Positions 43,332 to 51,513 of a DNA stretch of 64,000 nt are shown in pieces. The notes under the pieces were generated by a model that did not search any database, was not told where the DNA came from, and saw only the letters and a program-made list of their open reading frames with translations. How positions within the stretch are numbered: position 1 is the first letter of the stretch; each line of letters starts with the position of its first letter. The DNA comes from Gelidibacter maritimus (GTDB lineage Bacteria; Bacteroidota; Bacteroidia; Flavobacteriales; Flavobacteriaceae), in contig NZ_JACGLT010000014.1 of the NCBI RefSeq assembly GCF_014062315.1, forward strand, positions 22,020 through 86,019, written 5' to 3'. The position numbers were made by a program, and so were the translations under genes.

Positions 43332-43670
43332 CTATTGCTTATTGAGTTCTAACTTTTCAGCAAAATAATCGCAGAAGTCCTTCATGGTTGCCGACATTTT
43401 TTCATCTTCTGTAGCACGATAGAACGTATTGCTCATTTCCACCAAGGTTTGATGGAAAAATAATTTCATTTCATCTACGGGCATATCCTTTGTCCAAAGA
43501 TCAATGCGCAGACTTTCCTGTGCTTCACTATCCCAAACCGATAGCATCATGGCCTTTGCCTCTTCATTATTGATACCACCATCTTGGGCCGTCCAACTTA
43601 ATTTTTCCGGCACACGATTTTCATCCAATTCTACGTGTAATTCGATAGTTGATTTTATAGTTTTTGACAT
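43332..43670 (-). CDS. gldC: Gliding motility protein GldC
   Basis: The 112-residue cytoplasmic protein matches GldC: IELHVELDENRVPEKLSWTAQDGG, then AKAMMLSVWDSEAQESLRIDLWTKDMPV. It is associated with the gliding and type IX secretion machinery in Flavobacterium. Its start overlaps the gldB stop by one base (TAATG), a strong sign of coupled translation. Confidence 0.95.
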   Translation of the reverse strand: MSKTIKSTIELHVELDENRVPEKLSWTAQDGGINNEEAKAMMLSVWDSEAQESLRIDLWTKDMPVDEMKLFFHQTLVEMSNTFYRATEDEKMSATMKDFCDYFAEKLELNKQ

Positions 43671-44629
43671 TATTTGCGTGGTTTAAATTTAGAATTATTA
43701 AATATCTCGTCTGCGTCCATCTGTAACATTTCCATAAACGGAACCTCATTGTTTTTCATAAAAGACCTTACTATTTGCCAACCCAAATACTGACCTATTC
43801 TACCTGGTGACTCGCTGTCCAATTCCAAATAAAATTTAGAAAATGGAGCATCAGCAATAAACCGACCCGCCAAACTATTATCTGTGCTGAATAAAAGTTC
43901 CCGTTCGATAAAATAGCGCCAGATTTCACTTTCATTTACGATGGCCCATTCCAATTGCTCTTCAGAATATCCAATTTTTTCAGCATCTGATTTGAATGGA
44001 ATCATCTGATCCTTAAAATACAATTGTTTTCCATAATAGATCATGTCATCCAATAGCGTTTTAGGTTTGGTTTGGTAAATATAACCTTCTGAATAGCTTG
44101 CTGCCAAATCGCTAACAATTTGTGATCGTTTCATATTTAAGCTTATAAAACGCTGAATGCCTTCATAAAAACGATGCTCAGAACCTAAATATGTATCCAA
44201 CGAAATGAGTACAATTGTGTCGGTAACAATGGTTTTATTCCTGTAATCGACATCAGAAGTGACCGTAATCACGCGTGGAACCTTAAAGGTTTTGTCGTAG
44301 TATTTTAAATGTTGGAAAAGCGATTCGATATCGTGCTGAATATCATCAAAATTAGAATATGCTTTTTCAACTTCGCTGGACAATTCCTGCTGAAGGGAGT
44401 CATTAATCCGCTCAACCCAAACAGAGTCTGGAATACGTTCTGAAAACAAAAAAGGGTAAGTGTGTTTTAATTCAGGTAGGTCTTCAGTTTCGGCATTGGC
44501 AAAATCCAGATCAAATCGCTCAACATTTAGGTCAATATCGATTTTAGAAATTTCACTTTCTATCTGATTACTTTCTTTACAAGCGTTAAAAACAAACAGT
44601 AGGACGAATAGAAAACCAATTTTCTTCAT
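43670..44629 (-). CDS. gldB: Gliding motility lipoprotein GldB
   Basis: The 319-residue lipoprotein (FVFNACKESN, Cys about 17) matches GldB: IDIDLNVERFDLDFANA, then DTYLGSEHRFYEGIQRF and ESPGRIGQYLGWQIVRSFMKNN. It is required for gliding in Flavobacterium johnsoniae and is anchored outside the inner membrane. It is divergent from nadE with overlapping promoters, the usual flavobacterial arrangement. gldC follows with a one-base overlap. Confidence 0.96.
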   Translation of the reverse strand: MKKIGFLFVLLFVFNACKESNQIESEISKIDIDLNVERFDLDFANAETEDLPELKHTYPFLFSERIPDSVWVERINDSLQQELSSEVEKAYSNFDDIQHDIESLFQHLKYYDKTFKVPRVITVTSDVDYRNKTIVTDTIVLISLDTYLGSEHRFYEGIQRFISLNMKRSQIVSDLAASYSEGYIYQTKPKTLLDDMIYYGKQLYFKDQMIPFKSDAEKIGYSEEQLEWAIVNESEIWRYFIERELLFSTDNSLAGRFIADAPFSKFYLELDSESPGRIGQYLGWQIVRSFMKNNEVPFMEMLQMDADEIFNNSKFKPRK

Positions 44630-44674
44630 AGATGTTTTAAACCTCTTTAATTTTTATTACTTAGGCGATTCCTT

Positions 44675-44682
44675 TATTTTTG
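44675..44682 (+). promoter_or_regulatory. nadE promoter -7 box (TATTTTTG)
   Basis: Exact TAnnTTTG, 42 bp upstream of the nadE ATG, facing the gldB promoter box 5 bp away. Confidence 0.55.
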
Positions 44683-44687
44683 TGATA

Positions 44688-44695
44688 CAAAGGTA
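44688..44695 (-). promoter_or_regulatory. gldB promoter -7 box (TACCTTTG)
   Basis: Exact TAnnTTTG on the minus strand, 59 bp upstream of gldB. A TTTG (44718-44721) lies 22 bp further upstream as a possible -33 element. Confidence 0.55.
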
Positions 44696-44723
44696 GTATT
44701 CTTTGTGTTAAATCTTCCAAAAA

Positions 44724-45512
44724 ATGCAAACAGAAAAAGTTATTGACCACATTGTAAACTGGCTAAAAGATTACGCCAATACTGCGAAAGTAAATGGTTT
44801 TGTTATCGGGATTTCTGGCGGCATTGATTCGGCAGTCACCTCAATTTTATGCGCTAAGACTGGATTGGAGGTTTTATGTCTTGAAATGCCCATACACCAA
44901 CCTAAGAGCCATGTATCGCGTGGCCAAGAACATATAAAACAGTTAAAAGAAACTTTCGGAAATGTAAAGGACACTTTGGTAGACCTCACTCCTGTTTTTG
45001 AACAATTCAAGACCGAAGTAACTGCTACTAAAGACCAGGCTATAGTTGACATGGCACTTGCCAACACTCGGGCACGATTGCGAATGACCACCCTGTATTA
45101 TTATGCGGGATTACACTCCTTATTGGTTGCTGGTACTGGCAATAAAATAGAAGATTTCGGGGTTGGTTTTTTTACAAAATATGGTGATGGTGGCGTAGAT
45201 TTGAGTCCGATTGCCGATCTGACAAAATCAGAAATCTATGACCTTGCCGAAGTGCTGGGGGTTTCGGAAGCTATAATCAAAGCAGCACCGAGCGATGGCT
45301 TATTTGGCGACGACCGCAGTGACGAGGACCAAATTGGTGCCTCCTATCCGGAGTTGGAGTGGGCAATGACCATGAGCGAAAACGGGAAAACAGTTCATGA
45401 TTTTGAGGGTAGAAAAGCAGAAGTCTTCAAACTATTTTCAAAATTAAACCGAAATAACCAACACAAGATGGTCCCGATTCCGATATGTAAAATACCTAAA
45501 ACCTTAAAATAA
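44724..45512 (+). CDS. nadE: Ammonia-dependent NAD synthetase
   Basis: NadE adenylates and amidates nicotinate adenine dinucleotide to NAD. The 262-residue protein is the short, ammonia-dependent form. The ATP-pyrophosphatase loop SGGIDSAVTS is near residue 30, followed by NTRARLRMTTLYYYA and GTGNKIEDFGVGFFTKYGDGG. The nitrilase-type glutaminase domain found in long NadE is absent. It is monocistronic and divergent from gldB. Confidence 0.96.
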   Translation: MQTEKVIDHIVNWLKDYANTAKVNGFVIGISGGIDSAVTSILCAKTGLEVLCLEMPIHQPKSHVSRGQEHIKQLKETFGNVKDTLVDLTPVFEQFKTEVTATKDQAIVDMALANTRARLRMTTLYYYAGLHSLLVAGTGNKIEDFGVGFFTKYGDGGVDLSPIADLTKSEIYDLAEVLGVSEAIIKAAPSDGLFGDDRSDEDQIGASYPELEWAMTMSENGKTVHDFEGRKAEVFKLFSKLNRNNQHKMVPIPICKIPKTLK

Positions 45513-45664
45513 TCGGACTGTTTTATTATTAAAATCACGGAATGTTATCGAAATCAATGGAATATCATGATTTTTTTCATACATTTACGTAGCGAATCTC
45601 CACAAGCGTAAACTTATCCTCTTAAGTATATAGGCTAACTTAATTAACTAATAAACTGTAAATT

Positions 45665-46294
45665 ATGATTAAGGTATTGGTTGTGGACTATCATCCCATT
45701 GTAAGAACAGGTTTGACGCTGTTTTTTGAATCAGATCCAGACATTGAAGTGGTTGGAACTGTTGGAACAGGCGTTGAAATCTTCGAATATATACGACGTC
45801 ATCCCGTAGACGTGGTCATTTCTGAGATTGATCTTCCAGAACTAAATGGCATCACGGCATTGAGGGCTATAAAAAAAGAACATGAAAAGGTAAAAGTTAT
45901 CATGTTCAGTTTTCACCCCGAAGAAATCTATGCCATTAGCAGCATTAAAGCTGGTGCTTCCGCCTATCTTTCCAAAACAGTAGAAACCGAAATCATAAGG
46001 GATGCCATCATCAAAGTGCATAATGGCGATATTTATTTGAGCGCCAAAATGGAGAAGCATTTGCATTATGATGACACCCGTAACTCCAAAAGTAAACTTT
46101 ATAAACGTTTGTCTACACGAGAAGTTGAAGTTTTGAAATTATTATCAATTGGTAAAAAGAACAAAGAAATTGCGTTGGAACTCGATATCAACGAAAAAAC
46201 AGTCAGCACTTACAAAGCCAGACTTTTCAAGAAATTGAATGTTACAAACCTCGTCGATTTAATCCATCAGGCGCAACATATCGGTACGATTTAA
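45665..46294 (+). CDS. Atypical LuxR-type response regulator lacking the phosphoacceptor Asp
   Basis: The 209-residue protein has a receiver domain (1-120) and a LuxR helix-turn-helix (about 145-205, LSTREVEVLKLLSIGKKNKEIA, KTVSTYKARLFKKLNV). In the receiver, the phosphoacceptor position is Glu54 (VISEIDLP) instead of Asp, and the second acidic pocket residue is Tyr9 (VVDYHPIV). Ser82 and Lys104 are kept. Such a receiver probably cannot be phosphorylated normally and may be constitutively active or ligand-controlled. No histidine kinase gene is adjacent. The gene ends 2 bp from the convergent dnaG. Confidence 0.93.
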   Translation: MIKVLVVDYHPIVRTGLTLFFESDPDIEVVGTVGTGVEIFEYIRRHPVDVVISEIDLPELNGITALRAIKKEHEKVKVIMFSFHPEEIYAISSIKAGASAYLSKTVETEIIRDAIIKVHNGDIYLSAKMEKHLHYDDTRNSKSKLYKRLSTREVEVLKLLSIGKKNKEIALELDINEKTVSTYKARLFKKLNVTNLVDLIHQAQHIGTI

Positions 46295-46296
46295 AT

Positions 46297-48258
46297 TTAC
46301 GCACCAACCACTTTCCCTAATTTTTTAGACAAGAGTGTTTTCAACCTTAAGTAATCACGAACATCTTCCATAATGCCCATAGCATTATTTTGTGGTTGAG
46401 AGATTGCCATCTTATATTCCATCACCTTTTGATCTATTAAAAAGCATCTTAAACTTAGTATTGTTTGGGTTACCAGCTGTGCGATGGATTGATCTTTCTC
46501 CTTTGGAATAATATGGTTCCGCTCCCAATCATGAAGGCTATAACGCTCATCATTCATCAAGATGGTGGTCACCTCATTGGCCATTTGTTGATCAAGTTTG
46601 TTGATAAAATCCTTTAATTGAAATTCTTTGGATTGGTGCAACGCCTCAATAATGACATAATATAGATTTTGGAACTGCTCATCAGAAAACTGCATTTCAT
46701 CTTCCTGTAAGTCCAAGTAAATTTTTTCAAATACTTTTGCCTGATGGATAATTGGCTCCAATTTTAAATCGCCGGCATCATCCTCCTTCATGACCAAGTC
46801 TTCAAACTCTTCGGTTTCACTTCCGTAAAGCAACAGGATTTCAATGATTTTTTGCTCCAATATGTATTGGTGGTTTACTTTTTTTGCGGGTTGCTCTGAA
46901 CGCAGCACCTCAAAAGCTTTTTGTTCAGTCTTATGTTGCCTGTTGGCTTCTTGAGTTTCCTTTTTACCAATTTGAGCCAAGGTGCTAAACAAAACCGTCT
47001 CACTGATATCCATAATATTGGCACATTCCTTTACATAAATCTCACGCTTAATTGGATCAGGAATTTTGGAAATACTATTGACAATTTCCCGAATGGTATC
47101 TGCCTTTTTAATAGGATCTTTTTTAGCATCTTCAACCAATAAAGATGCTTTAAACTGTATAAAATCTTTTGAATGGTCTACAAGATAAGATGCCAGTTCT
47201 TCAGGCGTATTCTGTTTTGCAAAACTATCAGGATCGGCGCCATTTGGAAAAGTGCAGACCTTGACGTTCATGCCTTGCTCCAAAATCAAATCAATTCCTC
47301 TAACTGCGGCACGAACTCCTGCAGCATCACCATCAAATAGCACCGTTATATTTTTGGTCAAACGGTTGATGAGACGAATCTGCTCTGGGGTTAAAGCCGT
47401 ACCGGACGAGGATACAACATTTTTTATTCCCGATTGGTAAAATTGAATGACATCTGTGTATCCTTCTACCAAATAACAATTATCTTCTTTGGCAATGGCT
47501 TGTTTGGCATGGAATAAACCATATAAGATTTTACTTTTATGGTAGACTTCGCTTTCGGGGGAGTTAAGATATTTGGCTGTTTTTTTATCGGCACCCAAAA
47601 TCCGACCCCCAAAACCTAAGACCCTTCCACTCATACTATGAATGGGGAACATGACCCGACCTTTAAACCGATCAAAGCGCTTATCATCTTTGACAATGGT
47701 CAATCCCGTCTTTTCTAAAAACTCCAGTTGATAGCCTTTTTTTAAAGCTTCATCAGTAAATGCTTGCCATTGATCCAGTGAATAGCCCAAACCAAAGGTT
47801 TTGATCGTCTCCGTCGTAAATCCGCGTTCTTTGAAATAACTCAATCCGATGGCCTTGCCTTGATCTGTTTTATGTAATGTGTTTTGAAAATAAGTACTTG
47901 CGAACTCATTGACCAAATAGAGGCTTTCCCTTTCATTGGCTACTTCCTTTTGCTCATTGGTCTGCTCGGTTCGCTCAATCTCAATATTGTATTTTCTGGC
48001 AAGGTACTTAAGAGCTTCAGGATAGGTGAAGTGTTCGTGTTCCATAAGAAAAGTCACGGCATTTCCTCCTTTACCACTACTAAAATCCTTCCAAATTTGC
48101 TTTACGGGGCTCACCATAAAACTTGGTGAGCGTTCATCGCTAAACGGACTCAGCCCCTTAAAATTACTTCCTGATTTTTTGAGGTTGACGAAATCGCCAA
48201 TGACCTCCTCAACCCGGGCGGTTTCAAATATTTGGTCTATGGTGGATTTTGAAATCAA
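46297..48258 (-). CDS. dnaG: DNA primase DnaG with a degenerate zinc-binding domain
   Basis: DnaG makes the RNA primers for replication. The TOPRIM core has YLVEGYTDVIQF (catalytic Glu) and LFDGDAAGVRAA (DGD). A helical DnaB-binding C-terminus follows. The N-terminal domain is homologous to the CHC2 zinc ribbon, but all four ligands are replaced: Ser37 and Ser40 (GLSPFSDE) and Asp58 and Ser61 (WKDFSSGKGGN). The TTG at 48258 (then ISKSTIDQIFETARVEEVIGDFV) is preferred over an ATG 16 codons upstream because it starts the conserved part; the product is 653 residues. The gene is convergent with the response regulator gene. Confidence 0.95.
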   Translation of the reverse strand: MISKSTIDQIFETARVEEVIGDFVNLKKSGSNFKGLSPFSDERSPSFMVSPVKQIWKDFSSGKGGNAVTFLMEHEHFTYPEALKYLARKYNIEIERTEQTNEQKEVANERESLYLVNEFASTYFQNTLHKTDQGKAIGLSYFKERGFTTETIKTFGLGYSLDQWQAFTDEALKKGYQLEFLEKTGLTIVKDDKRFDRFKGRVMFPIHSMSGRVLGFGGRILGADKKTAKYLNSPESEVYHKSKILYGLFHAKQAIAKEDNCYLVEGYTDVIQFYQSGIKNVVSSSGTALTPEQIRLINRLTKNITVLFDGDAAGVRAAVRGIDLILEQGMNVKVCTFPNGADPDSFAKQNTPEELASYLVDHSKDFIQFKASLLVEDAKKDPIKKADTIREIVNSISKIPDPIKREIYVKECANIMDISETVLFSTLAQIGKKETQEANRQHKTEQKAFEVLRSEQPAKKVNHQYILEQKIIEILLLYGSETEEFEDLVMKEDDAGDLKLEPIIHQAKVFEKIYLDLQEDEMQFSDEQFQNLYYVIIEALHQSKEFQLKDFINKLDQQMANEVTTILMNDERYSLHDWERNHIIPKEKDQSIAQLVTQTILSLRCFLIDQKVMEYKMAISQPQNNAMGIMEDVRDYLRLKTLLSKKLGKVVGA

Positions 48259-48466
48259 AGTTGTAGCTATAATTTTTTGTAAAAATAGCACAAAGAACCC
48301 AAACAATTAAGGAATGTACGATTTGAGTTTTTTTTGAAAAATCATAACAACCAATTCCCGTCTTGGAAAATTGAGATCTTCATCAATAGGTACTCGAAAC
48401 AATTTTAACTTGAACCACCCTTTTTAATAAAACGACTTCAAGTAAAAACTTGTAAAAACCATATTT

Positions 48467-48484
48467 GGTACATGTATTTGTACA
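48467..48484 (+). promoter_or_regulatory. YefM-type operator, two TGTACA-like hexamers
   Basis: GGTACA (48467-48472) and TGTACA (48479-48484) are 12 bp apart centre to centre. The E. coli YefM-YoeB operator also uses TGTACA hexamers with this spacing. It lies about 19 bp before the yefM-like start. Confidence 0.65.
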
Positions 48485-48502
48485 AAATTAAATACACTAT
48501 TT

Positions 48503-48757
48503 ATGTTAGTCACGACGGTTTCAGAATTCAGAAAAAACATTAAGACCTACTTGAACAGAGTGGTTAAAAACTTTGAAACGCTAATCATCAATCGCGGCAA
48601 AGACTCAGGAATTGTAGTGATGTCATTAGAAGAGTACAATTCATTAATGGCAACCAATCACGAATTGTCTTCTCGTAAAAACGAATTTAGATTGGATTCA
48701 GCCATTGAAAAGTTGAAAAATGGAAAATCTTTCGAGAAAGAACTAATTGAAAACTAA
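48503..48757 (+). CDS. YefM/Phd-family antitoxin
   Basis: The 84-residue protein has MLVTTVSEFRKNIKTYLNRVV, the Phd/YefM dimer fold with DNA-binding surface, and VVMSLEEYNSLMAT. The disordered-looking C-terminus (residues 55-84) would cover a YoeB toxin. The toxin that should follow is present only as a broken relic (48759 onwards), so the antitoxin is an orphan. It keeps a fitting operator upstream. Confidence 0.92.
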   Translation: MLVTTVSEFRKNIKTYLNRVVKNFETLIINRGKDSGIVVMSLEEYNSLMATNHELSSRKNEFRLDSAIEKLKNGKSFEKELIEN

Positions 48758-48758
48758 C

Positions 48759-48842
48759 ATGAAATATATCTTTGTTGATGAATCCTGGGAAGATTATTTG
48801 TATTGACAAAAAACAGATAAAAAGAAAGTAAAAAAGGCGCTG
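48759..48842 (+). pseudogene. Truncated YoeB toxin relic
   Basis: Directly after the antitoxin stop, ATG reads MKYIFVDESWEDYLY, then TGA (48804-48806), then QKTDKKKVKKAL. In YoeB proteins this is DYLYWQKTDKK, so the codon for Trp (TGG) has become TGA. The homology ends after about 27 residues where the terminator hairpin starts, so about two thirds of the gene, including the catalytic C-terminus, is gone. Confidence 0.85.
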
Positions 48843-48864
48843 AATTGCTTCAACACCCTTTTTT
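48830..48864. terminator. Hairpin with T-run between yoeB relic and beta-barrel gene
   Basis: AAAAAAGGCGCTGAA and TTCAACACCCTTTTTT pair with some G-U and one bulge on the minus strand. It probably terminates the sigma operon coming from the right. Confidence 0.6.
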
Positions 48865-48885
48865 CAACTAACTCAATTAATTGTG

Positions 48886-49950
48886 TTAATCCAAAGCCCA
48901 GCGCAAACCTAAAGATATATTTTGCTGGGCAACATCTTGATCTTTGAACAAATCGTTGAGATTGTATTTTGCATAGACACTAAAATCGCCCACCCCAATA
49001 TAACCACTCACACCATAAACAAAATTAGTGGTATTGTAATCTAATTTAAATTTATCCTTTTGGTTCTTGCCATCTTCTTTATACTTCAATTTCTGTTTGG
49101 TACTCAAATTGATGCCTGCAAATCCGCCCAGGCCTATTTTGAATTGTTTGTGAGTTTGATATCTAATACGATCATTAAAACCCAATTGCTTTGATGGACC
49201 AAATTCAAAATGTACAGGAACCACTAAACTGGTAGTCCTAAATTTAGCTTTTTTCAAATTTAAAGGAAAGGGTTCCAAGGTGGTCACGTCGTCGTTCGCC
49301 ACAAAATATTGATTGTCTTTTATGGATAATTTGTTCCACTGCAACGAAAGTCCATAATTGACTCTTACAAAATTCGAGTTTTTTAGAAGTCTGGTTTTCC
49401 ATAGCCAACCCAATTCCACAAACCCGGAGCCTCCTATTTCGTAAGGTGAATCGTCTAAGCTTTGCCCATCGATAATAGTGTTGTTAAAACCGATAGCGAA
49501 TAACAATTGGTTTGACGTACGAATATCATATTTTACGGGTTTGCTTTCTCCTTTAATCACGACTCTTTTTTTATTTCCAATGGTGAGACTAAAAGCGTCG
49601 AATACATCCGGATTGGATGGATAAGTCTCAGGGTTTCGCTTAATAAGTGCCAACTGACTTTCAATAATGGCTATCCGATTTTCAATATTCAACGCGCGTT
49701 TTTTGGCCATTTCCCTTTTTAGGCTATCAGCCTTTTCTTGGGAAATTTCACCATTTTCCAGGCGCTCGTTAATGGTTTCAACCTCAGCTTTCAACAACAT
49801 TTTTTCATCTTTAACGATGGCGTCCTTTAACTGCTCGAGGCGTGTAATTTCTTGACTGTGGTCTGTTTTCTGTAGCGTGTCTTGTGCTTGGGCATTACCC
49901 ATAAGTAGGCACAAGACTGCCAGCACAACAAATTTTGCAATTGTGTTCAT
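48886..49950 (-). CDS. Outer-membrane beta-barrel protein with N-terminal coiled coil
   Basis: The 354-residue protein has a signal peptide (cut about residue 22, GNAQAQ). A charged helical, probably coiled-coil segment runs through residues 28-105 (heptad-like EITRLEQLKDAIV, AEVETINERLENGEISQEKADSL). The remainder has alternating hydrophobic strands typical of an outer-membrane barrel (LFAIGFNNTII, FVELGWLW, GLSLQWNKL, ending in LGLRWALD with a terminal aromatic strand). I know no named family. It is third in an operon after an ECF sigma factor and a membrane regulator. Confidence 0.8.
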   Translation of the reverse strand: MNTIAKFVVLAVLCLLMGNAQAQDTLQKTDHSQEITRLEQLKDAIVKDEKMLLKAEVETINERLENGEISQEKADSLKREMAKKRALNIENRIAIIESQLALIKRNPETYPSNPDVFDAFSLTIGNKKRVVIKGESKPVKYDIRTSNQLLFAIGFNNTIIDGQSLDDSPYEIGGSGFVELGWLWKTRLLKNSNFVRVNYGLSLQWNKLSIKDNQYFVANDDVTTLEPFPLNLKKAKFRTTSLVVPVHFEFGPSKQLGFNDRIRYQTHKQFKIGLGGFAGINLSTKQKLKYKEDGKNQKDKFKLDYNTTNFVYGVSGYIGVGDFSVYAKYNLNDLFKDQDVAQQNISLGLRWALD

Positions 49951-49991
49951 AATGTTCGATTTTTAACTGATGAATTTACTTTGACGCTTGG

Positions 49992-50013
49992 AATTCCTAT
50001 TTGCACAGGAATT
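49992..50013. repeat. TTCC/GGAA palindrome in sigma operon
   Basis: AATTCCT and AGGAATT around an 8-nt loop, 3 bp after the stop of the anti-sigma-like gene. Related in arms to the palindromes of the paa island, but less complete. Confidence 0.5.
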
Positions 50014-50016
50014 GGG

Positions 50017-50763
50017 TTAATTTTTCCGTTCTGCTACGGCAGTCTTTATGGTTTCATAGCTACTTTTTAATGCCTCAAATATTTTCTTTCTAAAAGATTG
50101 CTGTAAATCATATTCGACGTCCTGTAGCAACGCATTTGCATCGACCGTTAATGTACCTTCCTGTGTCATAGTTTGAAACTTAATTTCCTTCTGTGCCTGA
50201 TCTAATAAGGCATCAATATCAGCATCGGTTACGGTTTGACCCTTATTTTTCAAATCTTGAATTTGGGCAAGAATCTCAGAGATTTTCTTATCTTCTAAAA
50301 TTTCCTTTTGACGATTTGCATCTAATGGTTCAATTGTTTCTTTCTCGGTATTCGCTACAGAACTGTTCTTTTCTACTGGTGGCATCAAATCATTTTGTGT
50401 TTTAAGAAGCTTTTTTTTAGAAGGTTTTTTTTCAACCGGTTTTCGTCTTTCATCCTCCTGGTGAGTTGCTGCTACTTGTTCCACCACTGGCTGATTCTCC
50501 ATCGGCATGGATTGTTCTTCAACTTGCTCTTGGGTATCCACTATAATCGGATTTTGAATCTCAGCACTCTTACCATCAAAAAGTACGTTTACCGTGAATA
50601 ATATGGCTACAATACTTGCTGCAATACCCACCCACCAATACGGCGTTTTACTCCTTTTTTTGTTGACGGTATCTAATTTGCCAGCTAAAGTATCCCAAGA
50701 TGCAGCAGATGGCTCGAGCGTTCTTTCCTCAAGTGTTTTCTTTATATTATCCTCCCATTTCAT
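50017..50763 (-). CDS. Single-pass membrane protein, likely anti-sigma factor
   Basis: The protein (about 248 residues) has an N-terminal cytoplasmic part of about 40 residues (MKWEDNIKKTLEERTLEPSAASWDTLAGKLD) and one membrane helix (about 42-62, WWVGIAASIVAILFTVNVLF). The long charged periplasmic part is rich in Glu, Lys and Gln. This topology, plus overlap with the sigma factor gene, suggests an anti-sigma factor, although no named anti-sigma domain is recognised. ATG codons at 50772 and 50763 are both possible. Overlap with the sigma gene is 17 or 26 bp. Confidence 0.8.
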   Translation of the reverse strand: MKWEDNIKKTLEERTLEPSAASWDTLAGKLDTVNKKRSKTPYWWVGIAASIVAILFTVNVLFDGKSAEIQNPIIVDTQEQVEEQSMPMENQPVVEQVAATHQEDERRKPVEKKPSKKKLLKTQNDLMPPVEKNSSVANTEKETIEPLDANRQKEILEDKKISEILAQIQDLKNKGQTVTDADIDALLDQAQKEIKFQTMTQEGTLTVDANALLQDVEYDLQQSFRKKIFEALKSSYETIKTAVAERKN

Positions 50764-51322
50764 CTGTACCATTTTTTACTATATTGGACGTTTTGATTTT
50801 GCGTTGTAAAAGCTGTCTTGCCTTGAACAACTGCGATTTGGAAGTACCTTCACTGATATTCAGTAATTTCGAAATTTCATGATGTTTATAGCCCTCAATC
50901 GCATACATCACAAAAACCATTTTGTAACCTTCCGGCAATTGGTCAATATACTGTTGGATCTCGTCCACCTCAATAGTGGTTTGTATATTGTTAACTTGCC
51001 CATGATTAACTGGCATAACATCCACTGAAAATTCCACCTTGTTTTCCTGTCTCAAAAATGAAATCGCCTCCCTTACCATAATCCGTCTAAGCCAGCCCTC
51101 AAAACTGCCTTCGTTCTTAAATGATTTTAAGTTGACAAACGCTTTAAAAAATCCGTTGAGCATAACCTCTTCCGCTTTTTGAATATCCTTTACGTAATAT
51201 CTACAAACACTCAACATTTTAGGCGCATGGGCCTCATAAAGCAGATGTTGCGCCTCACGATTGTTCTTGGCCGCTTTTTTAATGAGTGCGATGTTGTTAT
51301 TATGTAATTGAATGACTTTCAA
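50747..51322 (-). CDS. ECF RNA polymerase sigma factor
   Basis: The 191-residue protein is of the sigma-70 ECF type. Region 2 (about 25-95) has HLLYEAHAPKMLSVCRYYVKD, EEVMLNGFFKAFVNL and FEGWLRRIMVREAISFLR. Region 4 (about 125-180) has IDQLPEGYKMVFVMYAIEGYKHHEI, then KSQLFKARQLL. It starts at TTG, directly before the usual KVIQLH. The downstream genes overlap or follow closely, suggesting a sigma, membrane anti-sigma and envelope protein unit that may react to envelope stress. Confidence 0.94.
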   Translation of the reverse strand: MKVIQLHNNNIALIKKAAKNNREAQHLLYEAHAPKMLSVCRYYVKDIQKAEEVMLNGFFKAFVNLKSFKNEGSFEGWLRRIMVREAISFLRQENKVEFSVDVMPVNHGQVNNIQTTIEVDEIQQYIDQLPEGYKMVFVMYAIEGYKHHEISKLLNISEGTSKSQLFKARQLLQRKIKTSNIVKNGTDEMGG

Positions 51323-51513
51323 AAATTGGTTCGATTAGGTCTTCTATTTATAAAGACGTAGAAAACAGGGAAAAGGTTGCCTGAGGGATTAAATATGAAT
51401 CAATAAATTTAAATACAAATACCAATTATTTGATAATAAGTAAATTAACTCAAAAAAAAAAAATAAAGCTTTTCCAACTTTCATCTTTCCGCTTCAGGCT
51501 TCAAAATCAAAAC

